Source: Acidovorax soli | Lineage (GTDB): Bacteria; Pseudomonadota; Gammaproteobacteria; Burkholderiales; Burkholderiaceae_C | Length of the DNA: 64,000 nucleotides | Direction of reading: 5' to 3' | Assembly: GCF_014207955.1 (NCBI RefSeq) | Contig: NZ_JACHLK010000019.1 | Span: 1-64,000 of the forward strand | Part shown: positions 17,054 to 27,472 of the stretch, in pieces | Numbering within the stretch: the stretch's first letter is position 1 | Layout: each line of letters starts with the position of its first letter | Position numbers and translations under genes: made by a program | Notes under the pieces: model-generated | The model's database searches: none | Told to the model about the DNA's origin: nothing | The model's input: only the letters and a program-made list of their open reading frames with translations

Positions 17054-18487
17054 ATGAAACGCTATGAGCGCCATGCCGACACGATCGCCCAGCTGATCCA
17101 CAGCGGCGCGCTGCGCCCGGGCGACCGCGTGCCTTCGGTGCGCGAATCCAGCCGCACGCGGGGCATCAGCCCCTCCACGGTGTTCGAGGCCTACTACCTG
17201 CTGGAGGCCCAGGGCCTGATCCATGCGCGCCCGCGCTCGGGCTACTACGTGAGTGCACGGCTGCCCGCGGTGCCGGGCCAGGTGCCCCCGGCAGAGCCCC
17301 TGCCCTCGCAGCCGGCGGCTGGATCGATCGGCGTGGCCATCAGCGACCTGGTGTTCGAGGTGCTGGGCTCGGCGCGCGAGCGCGGCCTGGTGCCACTGGG
17401 CTCGGCCTTCCCGGGGCTGGAGCTGTTCCCGCTGGAGCGCCTGGCGCGCTGCCTGTCGGGTGGCATGCGCCGGCTCGACCCCTGGAACATCGTGCAAAGC
17501 CTGCCGCCGGGCGACGAACGCCTGCGCCAGCAGATCGCGCTGCACTACGGGCTGCATGGCACGGCGGTCGATGTGGGTGAGCTCATCATCACCAACGGCG
17601 CCATGGAGGCACTCAACCTGTGCCTGGAGGCCGTGACCCGGCCGGGCGACATCGTGGTCGTGGAGTCGCCCACCTTCTATGCCGCCCTGCAGGCGCTGGA
17701 GCGGCTGAACCTGCAGGCCGTGGAGGTGGCGACCCACCCGCGCGAGGGCATCGACCTTGCCGCACTGGCCGAGGCCCTGGCACGCCACCCGGTCAAGGCC
17801 TGCTGGCTGATGCCGAGCTTTCAGAACCCGCTGGGCAGCCTGATGCCCGAAGAGAAAAAGCGCGCCCTGGTGGCCCTGCTGGCGCGCCACCAGGTGCCGC
17901 TGATCGAGGACGATGTGTATGGCGAGCTGCACTTCGCCCCTGAACGCCCGCCCCCGGCCAAGGCCTTTGACACCGAGGGGCTGGTGATGCACTGCAGTTC
18001 CTTCAGCAAATGCCTGGCCCCCGGCTACCGCGTGGGCTGGGTGGCCGCAGGCCGCTTTGCCACGGCGGTGCAGCGGCTCAAGCTCATGACCACGCTGGCG
18101 GCGGCCGTGCCCTCGCAGCAGGCGCTGTCAGAGTATCTGGCCCAGGGCGGGTACGACCGGCACCTGCGCCAGTTGCGGCGCAGCCTGGCTCGGCAGCAGG
18201 AACGCGCGCTGGCGGTCATCGCCCGGCATTTTCCGGCCGGCACCCGGGTGTCGCGGCCCGAGGGTGGCTACTTTCTGTGGGTGGAACTGCCGCCATCGGT
18301 CAACGCCCTCGCCCTGCACCGCCAGGCCCTGGCCCAGGGCATCAGCCTGGCGCCGGGGCAGATCTTCTCGGCCGACCAGCGCTTTGCCCACTGCGTGCGC
18401 ATCAACTACGGGCACCCGGCGCAGGAACGCTTCGAGGAAGCACTGGCCACCGTGGGGCGGCTGGCAGGGGCCTTGGCACCGGGCTGA
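17054..18487 (+). CDS. MocR-type PLP-dependent transcriptional regulator
   Basis: 477 residues. An N-terminal GntR winged helix (MKRYERHADTIAQLIHSGALRPGDRVPSVRESS...; residues 1-70) is joined by a linker to an aminotransferase fold-type I domain. The PLP lysine is in SSFSKCLAPGYRVGWV, and the upstream ITNGAMEALNL and PSFQNPLG stretches are typical. It probably controls itself and the divergent cytochrome operon. The ATG (MKRYE) matches where the GntR domain should begin, but no ribosome-binding site precedes it; the start lies 16 bases from the end of the inverted-repeat element, which separates the gene from its presumed promoter. A 62-residue in-frame extension through that element is possible but unlikely. 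Confidence 0.92.
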   Translation: MKRYERHADTIAQLIHSGALRPGDRVPSVRESSRTRGISPSTVFEAYYLLEAQGLIHARPRSGYYVSARLPAVPGQVPPAEPLPSQPAAGSIGVAISDLVFEVLGSARERGLVPLGSAFPGLELFPLERLARCLSGGMRRLDPWNIVQSLPPGDERLRQQIALHYGLHGTAVDVGELIITNGAMEALNLCLEAVTRPGDIVVVESPTFYAALQALERLNLQAVEVATHPREGIDLAALAEALARHPVKACWLMPSFQNPLGSLMPEEKKRALVALLARHQVPLIEDDVYGELHFAPERPPPAKAFDTEGLVMHCSSFSKCLAPGYRVGWVAAGRFATAVQRLKLMTTLAAAVPSQQALSEYLAQGGYDRHLRQLRRSLARQQERALAVIARHFPAGTRVSRPEGGYFLWVELPPSVNALALHRQALAQGISLAPGQIFSADQRFAHCVRINYGHPAQERFEEALATVGRLAGALAPG

Positions 18488-18722
18488 GGGCCAGCGCCAC
18501 CTTTTGGTGCAATGCAGCACGCATTCTGCAGCACACTGCGCAGAAAACTTGTACGACAAGTCCTTGCATTTTGCTGACAAATCTGGGGCGGCGTTGGATA
18601 CACCCAACTTCGGGTTCGCCCCTCTTCTGGCATGGCTATTGCACGGCATACTGACCGCCGCCCGGCCTGCGCCCTCTGGTCCAGGCCAGCCGCAGGCACA
18701 GAGTCACCCAACACCACCCACC

Positions 18723-19073
18723 ATGCCACCACCCCAGCGCGTCCCGATCCTGACCGTGGAAGACGAAGACGATTGGATCGTCTCGTTCGCGTTCGGCCCC
18801 CAGGGCACCGACCGCCTGACGCTCAAGCGCACCCCCCGGCTGGAGTTCATGCTCCGCCCCGAGCAGCGCGGCGTGTTCGTCGGTGCGGGCATGGGCAGCC
18901 GCCCTGCCCCGCTGGTCGCCGTGCAATGGGGCACCAAGAGCGTGGACGTGGTCTCCACCGAGCGCCGCTACAGCCTCGACATCAGCAAGGTGGACGGCAA
19001 CCTGCTGGCGGCGGCGCTGCAGGTGCTGGGGAAGATGAACTTTGACCAGAGGTTTCAGCTGGCGGGGGTGTGA
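18723..19073 (+). CDS. conserved hypothetical protein
   Basis: 116 residues, soluble, with no signal peptide or membrane segment. The family is not recognised. Its composition is ordinary for the neighbourhood, with alternating hydrophobic residues suggesting a beta-rich fold (ILTVEDEDDWIVSFAFG, GVFVGAGMGS, VAVQWGTKSVDVVS). The start lacks a visible ribosome-binding site but codon use supports coding. It stands alone, converging with the chemoreceptor gene. Confidence 0.65.
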   Translation: MPPPQRVPILTVEDEDDWIVSFAFGPQGTDRLTLKRTPRLEFMLRPEQRGVFVGAGMGSRPAPLVAVQWGTKSVDVVSTERRYSLDISKVDGNLLAAALQVLGKMNFDQRFQLAGV

Positions 19074-19133
19074 GGCCGCGGGGATCTCTCGCCCCAGGCC
19101 GCAGGGCCGACGATTCTTCGCGCTGTATTGGGT

Positions 19134-20684
19134 TCACGCGCCCTTGAGCCGAAAGCGCGCCACCACCTCGGTGAGGCGGCCCGCCTGGTCGCGCAGCGAC
19201 TCCGATGCCGCGGCCGATTGCTCCACCAGCGCGGCGTTCTGCTGCGTCATGCCATCGAGCTGCGAGATGGCGGTGTTGACCTCGCCCACGCTCTGGCTCT
19301 GCTCCTCGATGGCGCTGGCAATCTCGCCAATGAGGCTGCTCACGCGCTGCACCGAGCCGACCACCTGGTCCATGGTCTGGCCCGCCTCGCCCACCAGCTT
19401 GGCACCGCCCTCGACCTGATCGACCGAGCTCACGATCAGTTGCTTGATCTCGCGCGCTGCCTGGGCGCTGCGCTGCGCCAGCGTGCGCACCTCGGTGGCC
19501 ACCACGGCAAAGCCACGGCCCTGCTCGCCCGCGCGTGCCGCCTCCACGGCGGCGTTGAGCGCCAGGATGTTGGTCTGGAAGGCGATGCCGTCGATGACGC
19601 CGATGATGTCGCCGATCTTGCGTGAGGATGTCTGGATGCCGTCCATGGTGCTCACCACGCGCGCCACCACCTCGCCACCCGCCACCGCGACGTCGGACGC
19701 TGCCGACGCCAACTGGCGCGCCTGCTGGGCCGATGCCGAGCTCTGGCGCACGGTATCGGTCACCTGCTGCAGCGCGGCCGAGGTCTGCTCGATGCTGGCG
19801 GCCGCAGCCTCGGTGCGCACCGACAGGTCATGGCCGCCGCTGCTTACCTCTTGGCTGGCCACGGCAATGCTGTCGGCACTGCGCCGCACATCGCTGACCG
19901 AGGCATTCAGCGCGCCCTGCATGCGCGCCAATGCCCGCAGCAGATCGCCCAGTTCATCGCGCCGCACGGAATGGAGTTCGCCCGTCAGGTCGCCATCGGC
20001 AATGCGGTCGGCGGTGCTGGCGGCAAAGCCCAGCGGCACGGTGAGCGAGCGCGTCAGCAGCCAGCCCACGGCCGCCCCCAGGGCCAGCGCCGCGGCCATC
20101 ATGATCCAGATGCCCCAGAGCACCGTGCGGTAGCTTTGCGCGCCGGCCACATTGGCCTGCTCCACGCCCGCATCGTTCACAGCCCCCAGCTTGCCGATGG
20201 CATCGGTGGTGGAGCGAAAGGCCACGCGCGAGTCGCCGCGCAGGTAGGCCATGGCCTCGTCGGTCTTGCCATCGCGCAACAGTGCCAGCAGCTTGGCCTG
20301 GGAGTCCTTGTAACGGCCCACGGTGGTCTTGAAAGCCTCGAAGAGCTGCTTTTCCTCGCCGTCGGAGAGCGTGGCGGCGTAGGCGTCGAGCAGCTTGGGC
20401 ACCAGGGTCCATTGTTTGTCGATGCGCGCACTTTCATCCTGGATGGCCTTGGCGTCGCCGCCCAGCATCATCTGCAGCTCGGCGCGCCGCATCTGGTTGA
20501 GCGCTTCGTTCAGGCCCGCGAGCTGCTGCGTGCTCGGCAACCAGTTGGTGGCCAGGTCGACCACGCTGCCCTGCACCCGGTTGACCCGGTTCACCGCGAA
20601 CAGGCCCATGGCCAGCACCAGCAGCAAGAGCAGGCCAAAACCCAGGCCCAGACGCAAACCGACACGCAGATTCGACAGGGGCAT
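19134..20684 (-). CDS. methyl-accepting chemotaxis protein
   Basis: 516 residues with Tar-like topology: a first membrane helix at about 8-30, a periplasmic four-helix-bundle ligand domain (about 31-190), a second helix near 190-215, a HAMP domain, and a cytoplasmic signalling helix pair. The hairpin tip contains GVIDGIAFQTNILALNAAVEAARAGEQGRGFAVVA, the conserved kinase-control region. It should report a periplasmic signal to CheA/CheW, and no che genes are nearby, so it is a stand-alone receptor. The C-terminus lacks an NWETF-type CheR tether. Confidence 0.95.
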   Translation of the reverse strand: MPLSNLRVGLRLGLGFGLLLLLVLAMGLFAVNRVNRVQGSVVDLATNWLPSTQQLAGLNEALNQMRRAELQMMLGGDAKAIQDESARIDKQWTLVPKLLDAYAATLSDGEEKQLFEAFKTTVGRYKDSQAKLLALLRDGKTDEAMAYLRGDSRVAFRSTTDAIGKLGAVNDAGVEQANVAGAQSYRTVLWGIWIMMAAALALGAAVGWLLTRSLTVPLGFAASTADRIADGDLTGELHSVRRDELGDLLRALARMQGALNASVSDVRRSADSIAVASQEVSSGGHDLSVRTEAAAASIEQTSAALQQVTDTVRQSSASAQQARQLASAASDVAVAGGEVVARVVSTMDGIQTSSRKIGDIIGVIDGIAFQTNILALNAAVEAARAGEQGRGFAVVATEVRTLAQRSAQAAREIKQLIVSSVDQVEGGAKLVGEAGQTMDQVVGSVQRVSSLIGEIASAIEEQSQSVGEVNTAISQLDGMTQQNAALVEQSAAASESLRDQAGRLTEVVARFRLKGA

Positions 20685-20811
20685 GCTCGTCTCCCGACAA
20701 GGTGGACGTGAAGAGCCCCGCTGCGCGCAGGAGGCTCAGGGAACAGTGCTCGAATCAATATAGTTCATAAGCCGCGAATGTGCCAATTTGTAATGGCAGG
20801 CCGCCCGCAGG

Positions 20812-21372
20812 CTACTGCGGCAATTCACGGATCACCCGGCAGGGGTTGCCCGCGGCCAGCACGCGGGCCGGCACATCGCGCGTGACCACACTGCCCGCGC
20901 CGATCACGGCACCATCGCCGATGGTCACGCCGGGGCAGATGATGGCGCCGCCGCCAATCCAGACGTCGTCGCCAATGGTCACGGGCAGGCATTGCTCGAT
21001 GCCGGTGGCACGCTCCTCGGGCGACAAGGGGTGCGAAGCGGTGTAGATCTGCACGCCCGGCGCACACAGGGTGCGCGCGCCGATGCGCACCGGCGCGCCG
21101 TCGAGCACCACGCAGTTGAAGTTGAAGTAGGCGCCCTCGCCCAGCGTGATGTTGTAGCCGTAGTCGCAGTGAAAAGGCGGCGTGATCTGCACGCTGGCGG
21201 GCTGGCCGGGCAACAGCTGCGCCTGCAGGGACTGCAGTTCGCCCGCGGCCTCGGGCGCCACATGGTTGATGGCGTGGCACAGCTGGCGTGCGCGCAGGCG
21301 GTCGGCCACGAGTTCGGGGTCGGCGGCCTGGTACAGGGCGCCGGTGATCATCTTGTGTTTTTCAGAGCTCAT
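20812..21372 (-). CDS. sugar O-acetyltransferase, maltose/galactoside acetyltransferase type
   Basis: 186 residues, standard length for the Maa/NodL/LacA family. It opens with KMITGALYQAADPELVADRLRARQL (Mac domain) and continues with left-handed beta-helix hexapeptide repeats. The catalytic histidine sits in IYTASHPLSPEER. It would transfer acetyl groups from acetyl-CoA to a sugar hydroxyl in the cytosol. It starts 22 bases after the sugar dehydrogenase gene and so could be the last gene of the sugar operon. Confidence 0.9.
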   Translation of the reverse strand: MSSEKHKMITGALYQAADPELVADRLRARQLCHAINHVAPEAAGELQSLQAQLLPGQPASVQITPPFHCDYGYNITLGEGAYFNFNCVVLDGAPVRIGARTLCAPGVQIYTASHPLSPEERATGIEQCLPVTIGDDVWIGGGAIICPGVTIGDGAVIGAGSVVTRDVPARVLAAGNPCRVIRELPQ

Positions 21373-21394
21373 GGGACCATTCTGGCCCCGGCAC

Positions 21395-22570
21395 TCATGC
21401 CCGCTCGCCGGCCAGGGCCGTCCACTTGCGTTCGCTTTGCGCGGACTCCAGCACGCGCTCGATGAAGCGCACGCCACGCGCACCGTCTTCCACGCGCGGG
21501 TAGTCGGCCGCCAGCGGATCGGCCGGCTGGCCCGATGCATGGGCACGGACGTCGGCCGCCACGCCCAGGTAGACATTGGCAAAGGCCTCAATGAAGGCCT
21601 CGGGGTGGCCCGAAGGAATGCGGCCCGCCTGCAGTGCCGAGGGGCTGAGCCAGGGCGATCCGCGCGTGAGGATGCGGCGCGGCCCGTCCACCGGCGAATG
21701 CACCAGGTGGTTGGGGTCTTCCTGCCGCCAGGTGATGGTGCCCAAGGTGCCCGAGACCTGCAGGCGCAGGTCGTTCTCCAGGCCTGCGGCCACCTGCGAT
21801 GCCACGATCACGCCGCGAGCGCCGCTGGCATAGCGCAGCAGCATCTGCGTGTCGTCGTCGAGCCGGCGGCCCGCGCCGAAGGCCGTGAGGTCGGCGCACA
21901 GCCACTCGGGCTCCATGCCGGTCACGGTGGCGGCCAGGTTCTCGGCGTGGGAGCCGATGTCGCCCAGGGTGCCCGCCGCGCCGCTGCGCGCAGGGTCCAG
22001 GCGCCAGTCGGCCTGCTTGTTGCCGCCGCCCTCTTCCACCGCCGTCGCCAGCCAGCCCTGGTTGTATTCGACCGTGATCTTGCGCAGCGTGCCCAGAGCA
22101 CCACTTTGCACCAGGTGGCGCGCCTCGCGCACCATGGGGTAGCCCGTGTAGTTGTAGGTCACGCCGAACACGGTGCCGGCCTGGCGCACTGCGGCCACCA
22201 GCTCGTCGGCCTGCGCGCTGGTGTGCACCAGCGGCTTGTCGCACACCACATGGAAGCCCGCCTGCACAAAGGCCAGGGCCACCGGGTGGTGCACGTGGTT
22301 GGGGGTGACGATACTCACCAGGTCGATGCGCTCACCCAGCGGGCGGCGCAGCTCGTCGGCCAGCAGGTCCTGCCAGCTGCCGTGGTTGCGGTCGTCGGCC
22401 AGGCCCAGGGCGGTGCCCGAGGCGCGGGCCCGCTCGGGCGAGGATGACAGTGCTCCGGCCACCAGCTCGAACTGCCCGTCCAGCGCCATGGCCTTGCGGT
22501 GCACGGCGCCGATGAAGGCGCCGTTGCCGCCGCCCACCATGGCATAGCGCAGCTTGCGTTCAGAGGACAT
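21395..22570 (-). CDS. Gfo/Idh/MocA family sugar dehydrogenase
   Basis: 391 residues with an N-terminal Rossmann fold ([19 protein letters not shown]), the family motif CDKPL near residue 110, and a C-terminal alpha/beta domain ([25 protein letters not shown] with the catalytic-type histidine). It should oxidise or reduce a sugar or inositol derivative with NAD(P). It lies downstream of a sugar isomerase/epimerase gene, from which it is separated by a 174-bp gap filled by a dispersed repeat. The pairing of dehydrogenase and isomerase suggests sequential steps in one sugar pathway; the substrate is not identifiable from sequence. Confidence 0.92.
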   Translation of the reverse strand: MSSERKLRYAMVGGGNGAFIGAVHRKAMALDGQFELVAGALSSSPERARASGTALGLADDRNHGSWQDLLADELRRPLGERIDLVSIVTPNHVHHPVALAFVQAGFHVVCDKPLVHTSAQADELVAAVRQAGTVFGVTYNYTGYPMVREARHLVQSGALGTLRKITVEYNQGWLATAVEEGGGNKQADWRLDPARSGAAGTLGDIGSHAENLAATVTGMEPEWLCADLTAFGAGRRLDDDTQMLLRYASGARGVIVASQVAAGLENDLRLQVSGTLGTITWRQEDPNHLVHSPVDGPRRILTRGSPWLSPSALQAGRIPSGHPEAFIEAFANVYLGVAADVRAHASGQPADPLAADYPRVEDGARGVRFIERVLESAQSERKWTALAGERA

Positions 22571-22627
22571 GGAAAACCTTATTGGTGTTGATTTGACTGC
22601 ACTTCATCAGCAGCCTGCGGAATAGGC

Positions 22628-22743
22628 ATGACCCAAACGAGTGCCCCCGCGCAAGGGCCGCCCCGCCGCGCTGGGGGAGTCCCCCTCCCGACTCGCGCAG
22701 CGAGGAGAGAGAGGGGGAAGGCGCGAAGCGACTCAGGGGGTGC
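22628..22743. repeat. GC-rich dispersed intergenic repeat
   Basis: About 115 bp of very G/C-skewed sequence, with runs such as GGGGGAGTCCCCC and CTCGCGCAGCGAGGAG that fold into hairpins, ending two bases before the isomerase stop codon. From memory it resembles a repeat scattered between genes in Acidovorax and relatives (read on the minus strand as CCCCTGAGTCGCTTCGCGCC...). Only one copy is visible here. It sits inside the sugar operon and may act as an mRNA-processing or attenuating structure. Confidence 0.55.
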
Positions 22744-22744
22744 C

Positions 22745-23758
22745 TCATCTCGGTTGCTCGTCGCGAGCGAAGACGGCGTCGAAGGCTCCGGCGGCGGGCT
22801 TGAAATCGAGCCGCTTGCAAAAGGCTGCGCTCTCGGTGGCGCCGTGCACACGGTCCATGCGGCTGTCCTCCCACTCCACGGAGAGCGGGCCCTGGTAGCC
22901 GATGTCGTTGAGGGCGACGATGATGGATTCGAAATCGATCATGCCGCGGCCCACGCTGCGGAAGTCCCAGTGGCGGCGTGCGTCGCCAAAGCTGGTGTGC
23001 CCGCCGAACACGCCCACCGTGCCGTCGCCCTTGCCCCACCACACATCCTTCATGTGGGCGTTGTAGACGCGGTCGGCAAACTGGCGGATGAACTTGACAT
23101 AGTCCACGCCCTGGTAGGCAAGGTGGCTCGGGTCGTAGTTGAAGCCGAAGCGCCGGTGGCCCTTCACGGCGGCAATGGCGCGCTCGGCCGAAGCGATGTC
23201 GAAGGCGATCTCGGTGGGATGCACCTCCAGCGCGAAGTTGATGTCGTGCTCCTCGAACACATCGAGGATGGGGCCGAAGCGCTGGGCGAAGTCGGCAAAG
23301 CCCTTGTCCCAGTACGCCTGGCTGGTGGGCGGGAAGGCATAGATGGCATGCCATACCGATGAGCCGGTGAAGCCCGTGACCGTTTTCACGCCGAACTTCG
23401 CCGCGGCGCGCGCCGTGTCGGCCAGCTCGCTGGCCGCGCGCTGGCGCACGCCCTCGGGCTCGCCATTGCCCCATACATGGAGCGGCAGGATGGACTGGTG
23501 GCGCTCGTCGATGCGGTCGCAGACGGCCTGGCCCACCAGGTGGTTGCCGATGGCAAAGCATTGCAGGCCATGCTGGGCCAGCAGCGCATGCTTGTCCTTC
23601 ACATACTGCGGGGAGGCCAGTGCCTCCTGCACATTGAAATGGTCGCCCCAGCAGGCCAGCTCCAGGCCGTCGTAGCCCATGCTGCGTGCCAGCGGCGCGA
23701 GCTCGGCCAGCGGCAGGTCGGCCCATTGGCCGGTGAAGAGGGTGACGGGTCTTGGCAT
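22745..23758 (-). CDS. sugar phosphate isomerase/epimerase (TIM-barrel, IolE/IolI type)
   Basis: 337 residues of the AP-endonuclease-2/xylose isomerase-like TIM barrel. Metal-ligand candidates are in [24 protein letters not shown] and [10 protein letters not shown], with [10 protein letters not shown] near the C-terminus. Such enzymes isomerise or epimerise sugars or keto-inositols. The ATG giving [12 protein letters not shown], preceded by a GGAG site, was chosen over an earlier in-frame start that would add about 29 residues without family match. It follows the periplasmic binding protein gene after a hairpin-rich gap of 133 bases. Confidence 0.9.
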   Translation of the reverse strand: MPRPVTLFTGQWADLPLAELAPLARSMGYDGLELACWGDHFNVQEALASPQYVKDKHALLAQHGLQCFAIGNHLVGQAVCDRIDERHQSILPLHVWGNGEPEGVRQRAASELADTARAAAKFGVKTVTGFTGSSVWHAIYAFPPTSQAYWDKGFADFAQRFGPILDVFEEHDINFALEVHPTEIAFDIASAERAIAAVKGHRRFGFNYDPSHLAYQGVDYVKFIRQFADRVYNAHMKDVWWGKGDGTVGVFGGHTSFGDARRHWDFRSVGRGMIDFESIIVALNDIGYQGPLSVEWEDSRMDRVHGATESAAFCKRLDFKPAAGAFDAVFARDEQPR

Positions 23759-23830
23759 GGTGGGGCTCCAGAAAATGGGGGCAGCGCGTGGTTGATCCAA
23801 TCCGCTGCCCATCGCAACAATCGACCTTCG

Positions 23831-23880
23831 CAACGGCCGGCCCATGGCTCGGCCGTTGCGATGGGGGCCAAGGCCCCATC
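23831..23880 (-). terminator. tandem intergenic hairpins after the binding-protein gene
   Basis: Two strong inverted repeats lie within the operon gap: CAACGGCCG/CGGCCGTTG (23831-23858) and GATGGGGGCC/GGCCCCATC with an AA loop (23860-23880). There is no T run on the minus strand, so full termination is unlikely. Such hairpins often protect the 3' end of a highly expressed binding-protein message and reduce expression of the genes that follow. Confidence 0.45.
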
Positions 23881-23891
23881 AGGCTTTCCGA

Positions 23892-24875
23892 TCAGAAGGG
23901 GGAGTCAGGGAAGTAGAAGCTCTTGGCGTTGTCCTTGGTGATCAGCACCGAAGGAATGATGGTCGTGGGCGGCAGCTTGTCACCCTTGATGCGTGCCTCG
24001 GCCGTGAGCTTGATCGAGTCGTAGATGAACTTGGGGCTGTACGACACGTTGGCCTGGATCAGCGGGTTGCTGCCGTCGGCCAGCGTCTTGATCATGCCCT
24101 TGGCACCCGCGCCGCCGAACACCAGCTTGATGTCCTTGCGCTTGGACTGCTCGATGGCCTTGAGCACGCCCACGGCCATGTCGTCGTCGGCAGCCCAGAC
24201 GGCGTCGATCTGCGGGAAGCGGGTCAGGTAGTCCTGCATGACCTTGAAGGCGTCGTCGCGGTTCCAGTTGGCGTACTTGGCGTCCAGCAGCTTGATGTCG
24301 GGGTGGTTCTTGAGCACCGCGTTGAACGCGTCCATGCGCTCGTTGTCCAGCGTGGTCGCAATGCCGCGCATGGCCACCACATTGCCCTTGCCGTTCAGCG
24401 CCTTGGCGATGTACTCGGCCGGGATCTTGCCGAAGGCGGTGTTGTCACCGGCCACGTAGGCATCCTGCGCGCTGGTGTCGGTCAGGCCGCGGTCCACCAC
24501 CGTCACGTAGACGCCCTTGGCCTTGACCTGGGCCACGGGCTTGGTCAGCGCGGCCGATTCGAAGGGGAAGATCACCAGGGCGTTGATCTTGTTGACCGTG
24601 ACCAGGTCCTGCAGCTGGTTGGCCTGCTCGGGCGCGCCGCCGGCTGTCTTGACGATGACCTGCAGGCCGGGGTGGGCCTTCTCCAGGTCCTTCTTGGCCT
24701 GATTGGCCCAGTACACGATGCCACCCGTGAAGCCGTGCGTGGCCGAGGGAATGGCCACGCCCACCACGACCTTGTTGGCCTGCGCCATGGCAGGGCCGGC
24801 CAGTGCCAGCGCGGCGGCAGCGCCCACGGCCGAGAGGGCCAGGCGGCGGGTGAACGAAGAAAGTTGGCTGTTCAT
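23892..24875 (-). CDS. periplasmic sugar-binding protein of an RbsB-type ABC transporter
   Basis: 327 residues with a signal peptide ([24 protein letters not shown], cleavage near residue 31) and a periplasmic-binding-protein-like domain of the ribose/galactose family ([76 protein letters not shown]). It binds a sugar for the permease and ATPase encoded just upstream. Sequence alone does not fix the sugar. Confidence 0.93.
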   Translation of the reverse strand: MNSQLSSFTRRLALSAVGAAAALALAGPAMAQANKVVVGVAIPSATHGFTGGIVYWANQAKKDLEKAHPGLQVIVKTAGGAPEQANQLQDLVTVNKINALVIFPFESAALTKPVAQVKAKGVYVTVVDRGLTDTSAQDAYVAGDNTAFGKIPAEYIAKALNGKGNVVAMRGIATTLDNERMDAFNAVLKNHPDIKLLDAKYANWNRDDAFKVMQDYLTRFPQIDAVWAADDDMAVGVLKAIEQSKRKDIKLVFGGAGAKGMIKTLADGSNPLIQANVSYSPKFIYDSIKLTAEARIKGDKLPPTTIIPSVLITKDNAKSFYFPDSPF

Positions 24876-24975
24876 GCGTTGTCTCCTGTTGCTTTGAAAA
24901 ATGGCCATGGAAGCTGGCCGGCTGGGGAACACGAAAGTCAAACGACCTACCGAGAAAAACGATTCCGACGACACA

Positions 24976-26004
24976 TCACCGCTTGCCGCGCTGCATGAAC
25001 GCAACGGCGATGATCACGAAGCCCTGCACCGCCGCATTCAGGTACACGCTGATGATGCTGGTGAGGTTGAGGATGTTGCTGATGACCGACAGCAGGATGG
25101 CACCCACCACTGTGCCGGTGATGCTGCCCGCCCCGCCCTTCAGGACCGTGCCGCCCACGATCACCGCGGCAATGGCCTCCAGCTCCCACAGCAGGCCCGT
25201 GGTGGGCGATGCCGAGCCCAGGCGCGGCACGTAGAGCAGCGTGGCGATGCCCACGCACACGCCCAGCAGCATGTAGGTCAGGATCTTGATCTTGTGCACA
25301 TCCACCGCGGCGTACTGCGCCACCTGCTCGTTGGAGCCGATGGCCTGCACATAGCGGCCATAGGCCGTGCGGTTGAGGATGACGCCACCCACCACCGCCA
25401 CCAGCAGAAAGATCCACACCGGAATGGGCACGCCCAACAGGTTGGCGTAGTACACGGGGCTGTAGAGGTCCGACAGATCGTTCTCCAGCGTGATGGCTCC
25501 ACCGTTGGAGAAGTACGTGAGGTAGGCGCGGAAGATGCCCAGCGTGCCCAGGGTCACGATGAAGGGCTCGATGCGCCCCTTGGTGATGAGCAAGCCATGC
25601 ACCAGCCCGAATACTGCACCCAGCACCACGGCCAGCGCCATGCCGACGATCACCGCGGCCATGGGCGAACCCAGCACGGGCGCCATGGCGTTCATGAACA
25701 GGATGACCGAGCCCGCGATCAGCGCCGCCATGGAGCCCACGGACAGGTCGATGCCGCCCGAGATGATGACGAAGCACATGCCCACCGCGATGATGCCGAT
25801 GAAGGCCGTGCGCGTGAGCACGTTCATCACGTTGTCGTAGGTGGCGAAGTTGCTGTTGAGCAGCGTGCCGGCAATGCACAGCAGCACCAGGCCGATGACC
25901 GGGCCCATGCCGTGCAGCTTGCCCCACCAGGCGGTTGCGGCACCGTGGCGGCTGCCGCCTGCCTGGGGTGCGGCGGCGGTGTTCTCAGCGGGTACCTGTG
26001 GCAT
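24976..26004 (-). CDS. sugar ABC transporter permease, RbsC family
   Basis: 342 residues and about 8-10 membrane helices, with the BPD_transp_2 signature ([28 protein letters not shown] and [26 protein letters not shown]). It forms the channel of the sugar importer in the inner membrane. It overlaps the ATPase gene by 20 bases, which points to coupled translation. A 100-base gap then leads to the binding-protein gene. Confidence 0.94.
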   Translation of the reverse strand: MPQVPAENTAAAPQAGGSRHGAATAWWGKLHGMGPVIGLVLLCIAGTLLNSNFATYDNVMNVLTRTAFIGIIAVGMCFVIISGGIDLSVGSMAALIAGSVILFMNAMAPVLGSPMAAVIVGMALAVVLGAVFGLVHGLLITKGRIEPFIVTLGTLGIFRAYLTYFSNGGAITLENDLSDLYSPVYYANLLGVPIPVWIFLLVAVVGGVILNRTAYGRYVQAIGSNEQVAQYAAVDVHKIKILTYMLLGVCVGIATLLYVPRLGSASPTTGLLWELEAIAAVIVGGTVLKGGAGSITGTVVGAILLSVISNILNLTSIISVYLNAAVQGFVIIAVAFMQRGKR

Positions 26005-27472
26005 GGACGATCAACTCCTCTTCGGTCAAATGGGGTTCCTGGAGCGTGGTCTGCAAGCGGCCGGCGCGCATCACCGCCACGCGGTGGCACAGGCCGATCA
26101 GCTCCATCAGTTCGGACGAAATCACGATCACCGCCAGGCCCTCGCCCGCCAGGCGCTGCACCAGGTGGTAGATCTCGCGCTTGGCGCCCACGTCCACGCC
26201 GCGCGTGGGCTCGTCGAGCACCACCACGCTGGGGCCGGGGTGCAGCACCTTGGCCAGCGCGAGTTTTTGCTGGTTGCCCCCCGACAGGGATGAGGCCCGC
26301 ACGTCGAGCGAACCGGTGCGTATGCCGAACTCCTGCACCGCATCGCGCAGCGCCGCTTGCTCGGCCGCGGGGTCGAGCCAGGGCTTGGCGTAGCGCTCCA
26401 GCGCCATCAGCGTGAGGTTGGGGCGCAGGCTGAAGTGCACATGCAGGCCCTTGCCCTTGCGGTCTTCGCTCAGGTAGGTGAGGCCGTGGTGTGCCGCATC
26501 GCGCGGGCTTTTCAGCTGCACGGGCTTGCCTGCCAGCTCCACTGTTCCTGCAGTGCGCGGGCGCAGGCCCAAGAGGCCTTCGAACAGTTCGGTGCGCCCG
26601 GCGCCCACCAGGCCGGCAAAGCCCAGGATCTCGCCGCGCCGCACCTCGAAATCGATGTCCTGCGCCCACCCGGGCACGGTGAGCCCACGCACCTTGAGGG
26701 CGGGCTCGCCCGCCGGCGCAGGCAGCTTGGCAGGGAACAGGTCGGCCAGCTCACGGCCCACCATGAGGTTGGCCATCTGCCGCCGTGTGACGCTGGCCGT
26801 GGGCTCGCGTGCCACCAGCAGGCCGTCGCGCATGACCACCACCTCATCGGTGGTGCGCTCCACCTCGTCGAGCTTGTGCGAGATGTAGATGATGGTCACG
26901 CCCGCGGCCTTGAGCCCGGCCATCAGCGTGAACAGGCGCTCCGTCTCGCCCGGGGTCAGCGTGGCGGTGGGTTCGTCCATGATGAGCAGGCGCGCATTGC
27001 GGGCCAGCGCGCGGGCGATCTCGACCAGCTGCTTTTCAGCCACGATGAGCTTCTTCACGCGCGTGTCGGGGTCCAGCGGCAGGCCCACCTGGGCCAAAGC
27101 CGCACGGGTCTTCTCGCGCATGGCCGCATCGTCGAGGAAGAAGCCCTTCTTGATCTCGTGTCCGAGGAAGATGTTCTGCGCAATCGTCAGGTCGTCCGCC
27201 AGGTTGAACTCCTGGTGGATCAGCACGATGCCCTGGACCTCGGCCGCGCGCGAGCCGCCGCCGGGGGCGCGCACGGCGCCGTCCACCACCACCTCGCCGG
27301 TGGTGGGGCTTTCGTAGCCGGCCAGTATCTTCATCAGCGTGGACTTGCCCGCGCCGTTCTCGCCCAAGAGGCCGTACACCCGGCCCGGCTGCAGCGCGAA
27401 GCCCACGCCGTGCAGCACGCGCACAGGGCCGAACTCTTTGGTGACGTTGCGGAACTCGACGGCGACGCTCAT
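25985..27472 (-). CDS. sugar ABC transporter ATPase, RbsA family (two ATPase domains)
   Basis: 495 residues containing two nucleotide-binding domains in tandem. The first has Walker [10 protein letters not shown] and Walker [10 protein letters not shown]. The second has the degenerate Walker [10 protein letters not shown] usual for RbsA-type proteins, signature LSGGNQQK and Walker [11 protein letters not shown]. It powers import of the sugar bound by the neighbouring periplasmic protein. Its ATG overlaps the ROK repressor stop as ATGA. Confidence 0.95.
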   Translation of the reverse strand: MSVAVEFRNVTKEFGPVRVLHGVGFALQPGRVYGLLGENGAGKSTLMKILAGYESPTTGEVVVDGAVRAPGGGSRAAEVQGIVLIHQEFNLADDLTIAQNIFLGHEIKKGFFLDDAAMREKTRAALAQVGLPLDPDTRVKKLIVAEKQLVEIARALARNARLLIMDEPTATLTPGETERLFTLMAGLKAAGVTIIYISHKLDEVERTTDEVVVMRDGLLVAREPTASVTRRQMANLMVGRELADLFPAKLPAPAGEPALKVRGLTVPGWAQDIDFEVRRGEILGFAGLVGAGRTELFEGLLGLRPRTAGTVELAGKPVQLKSPRDAAHHGLTYLSEDRKGKGLHVHFSLRPNLTLMALERYAKPWLDPAAEQAALRDAVQEFGIRTGSLDVRASSLSGGNQQKLALAKVLHPGPSVVVLDEPTRGVDVGAKREIYHLVQRLAGEGLAVIVISSELMELIGLCHRVAVMRAGRLQTTLQEPHLTEEELIVHATGTR

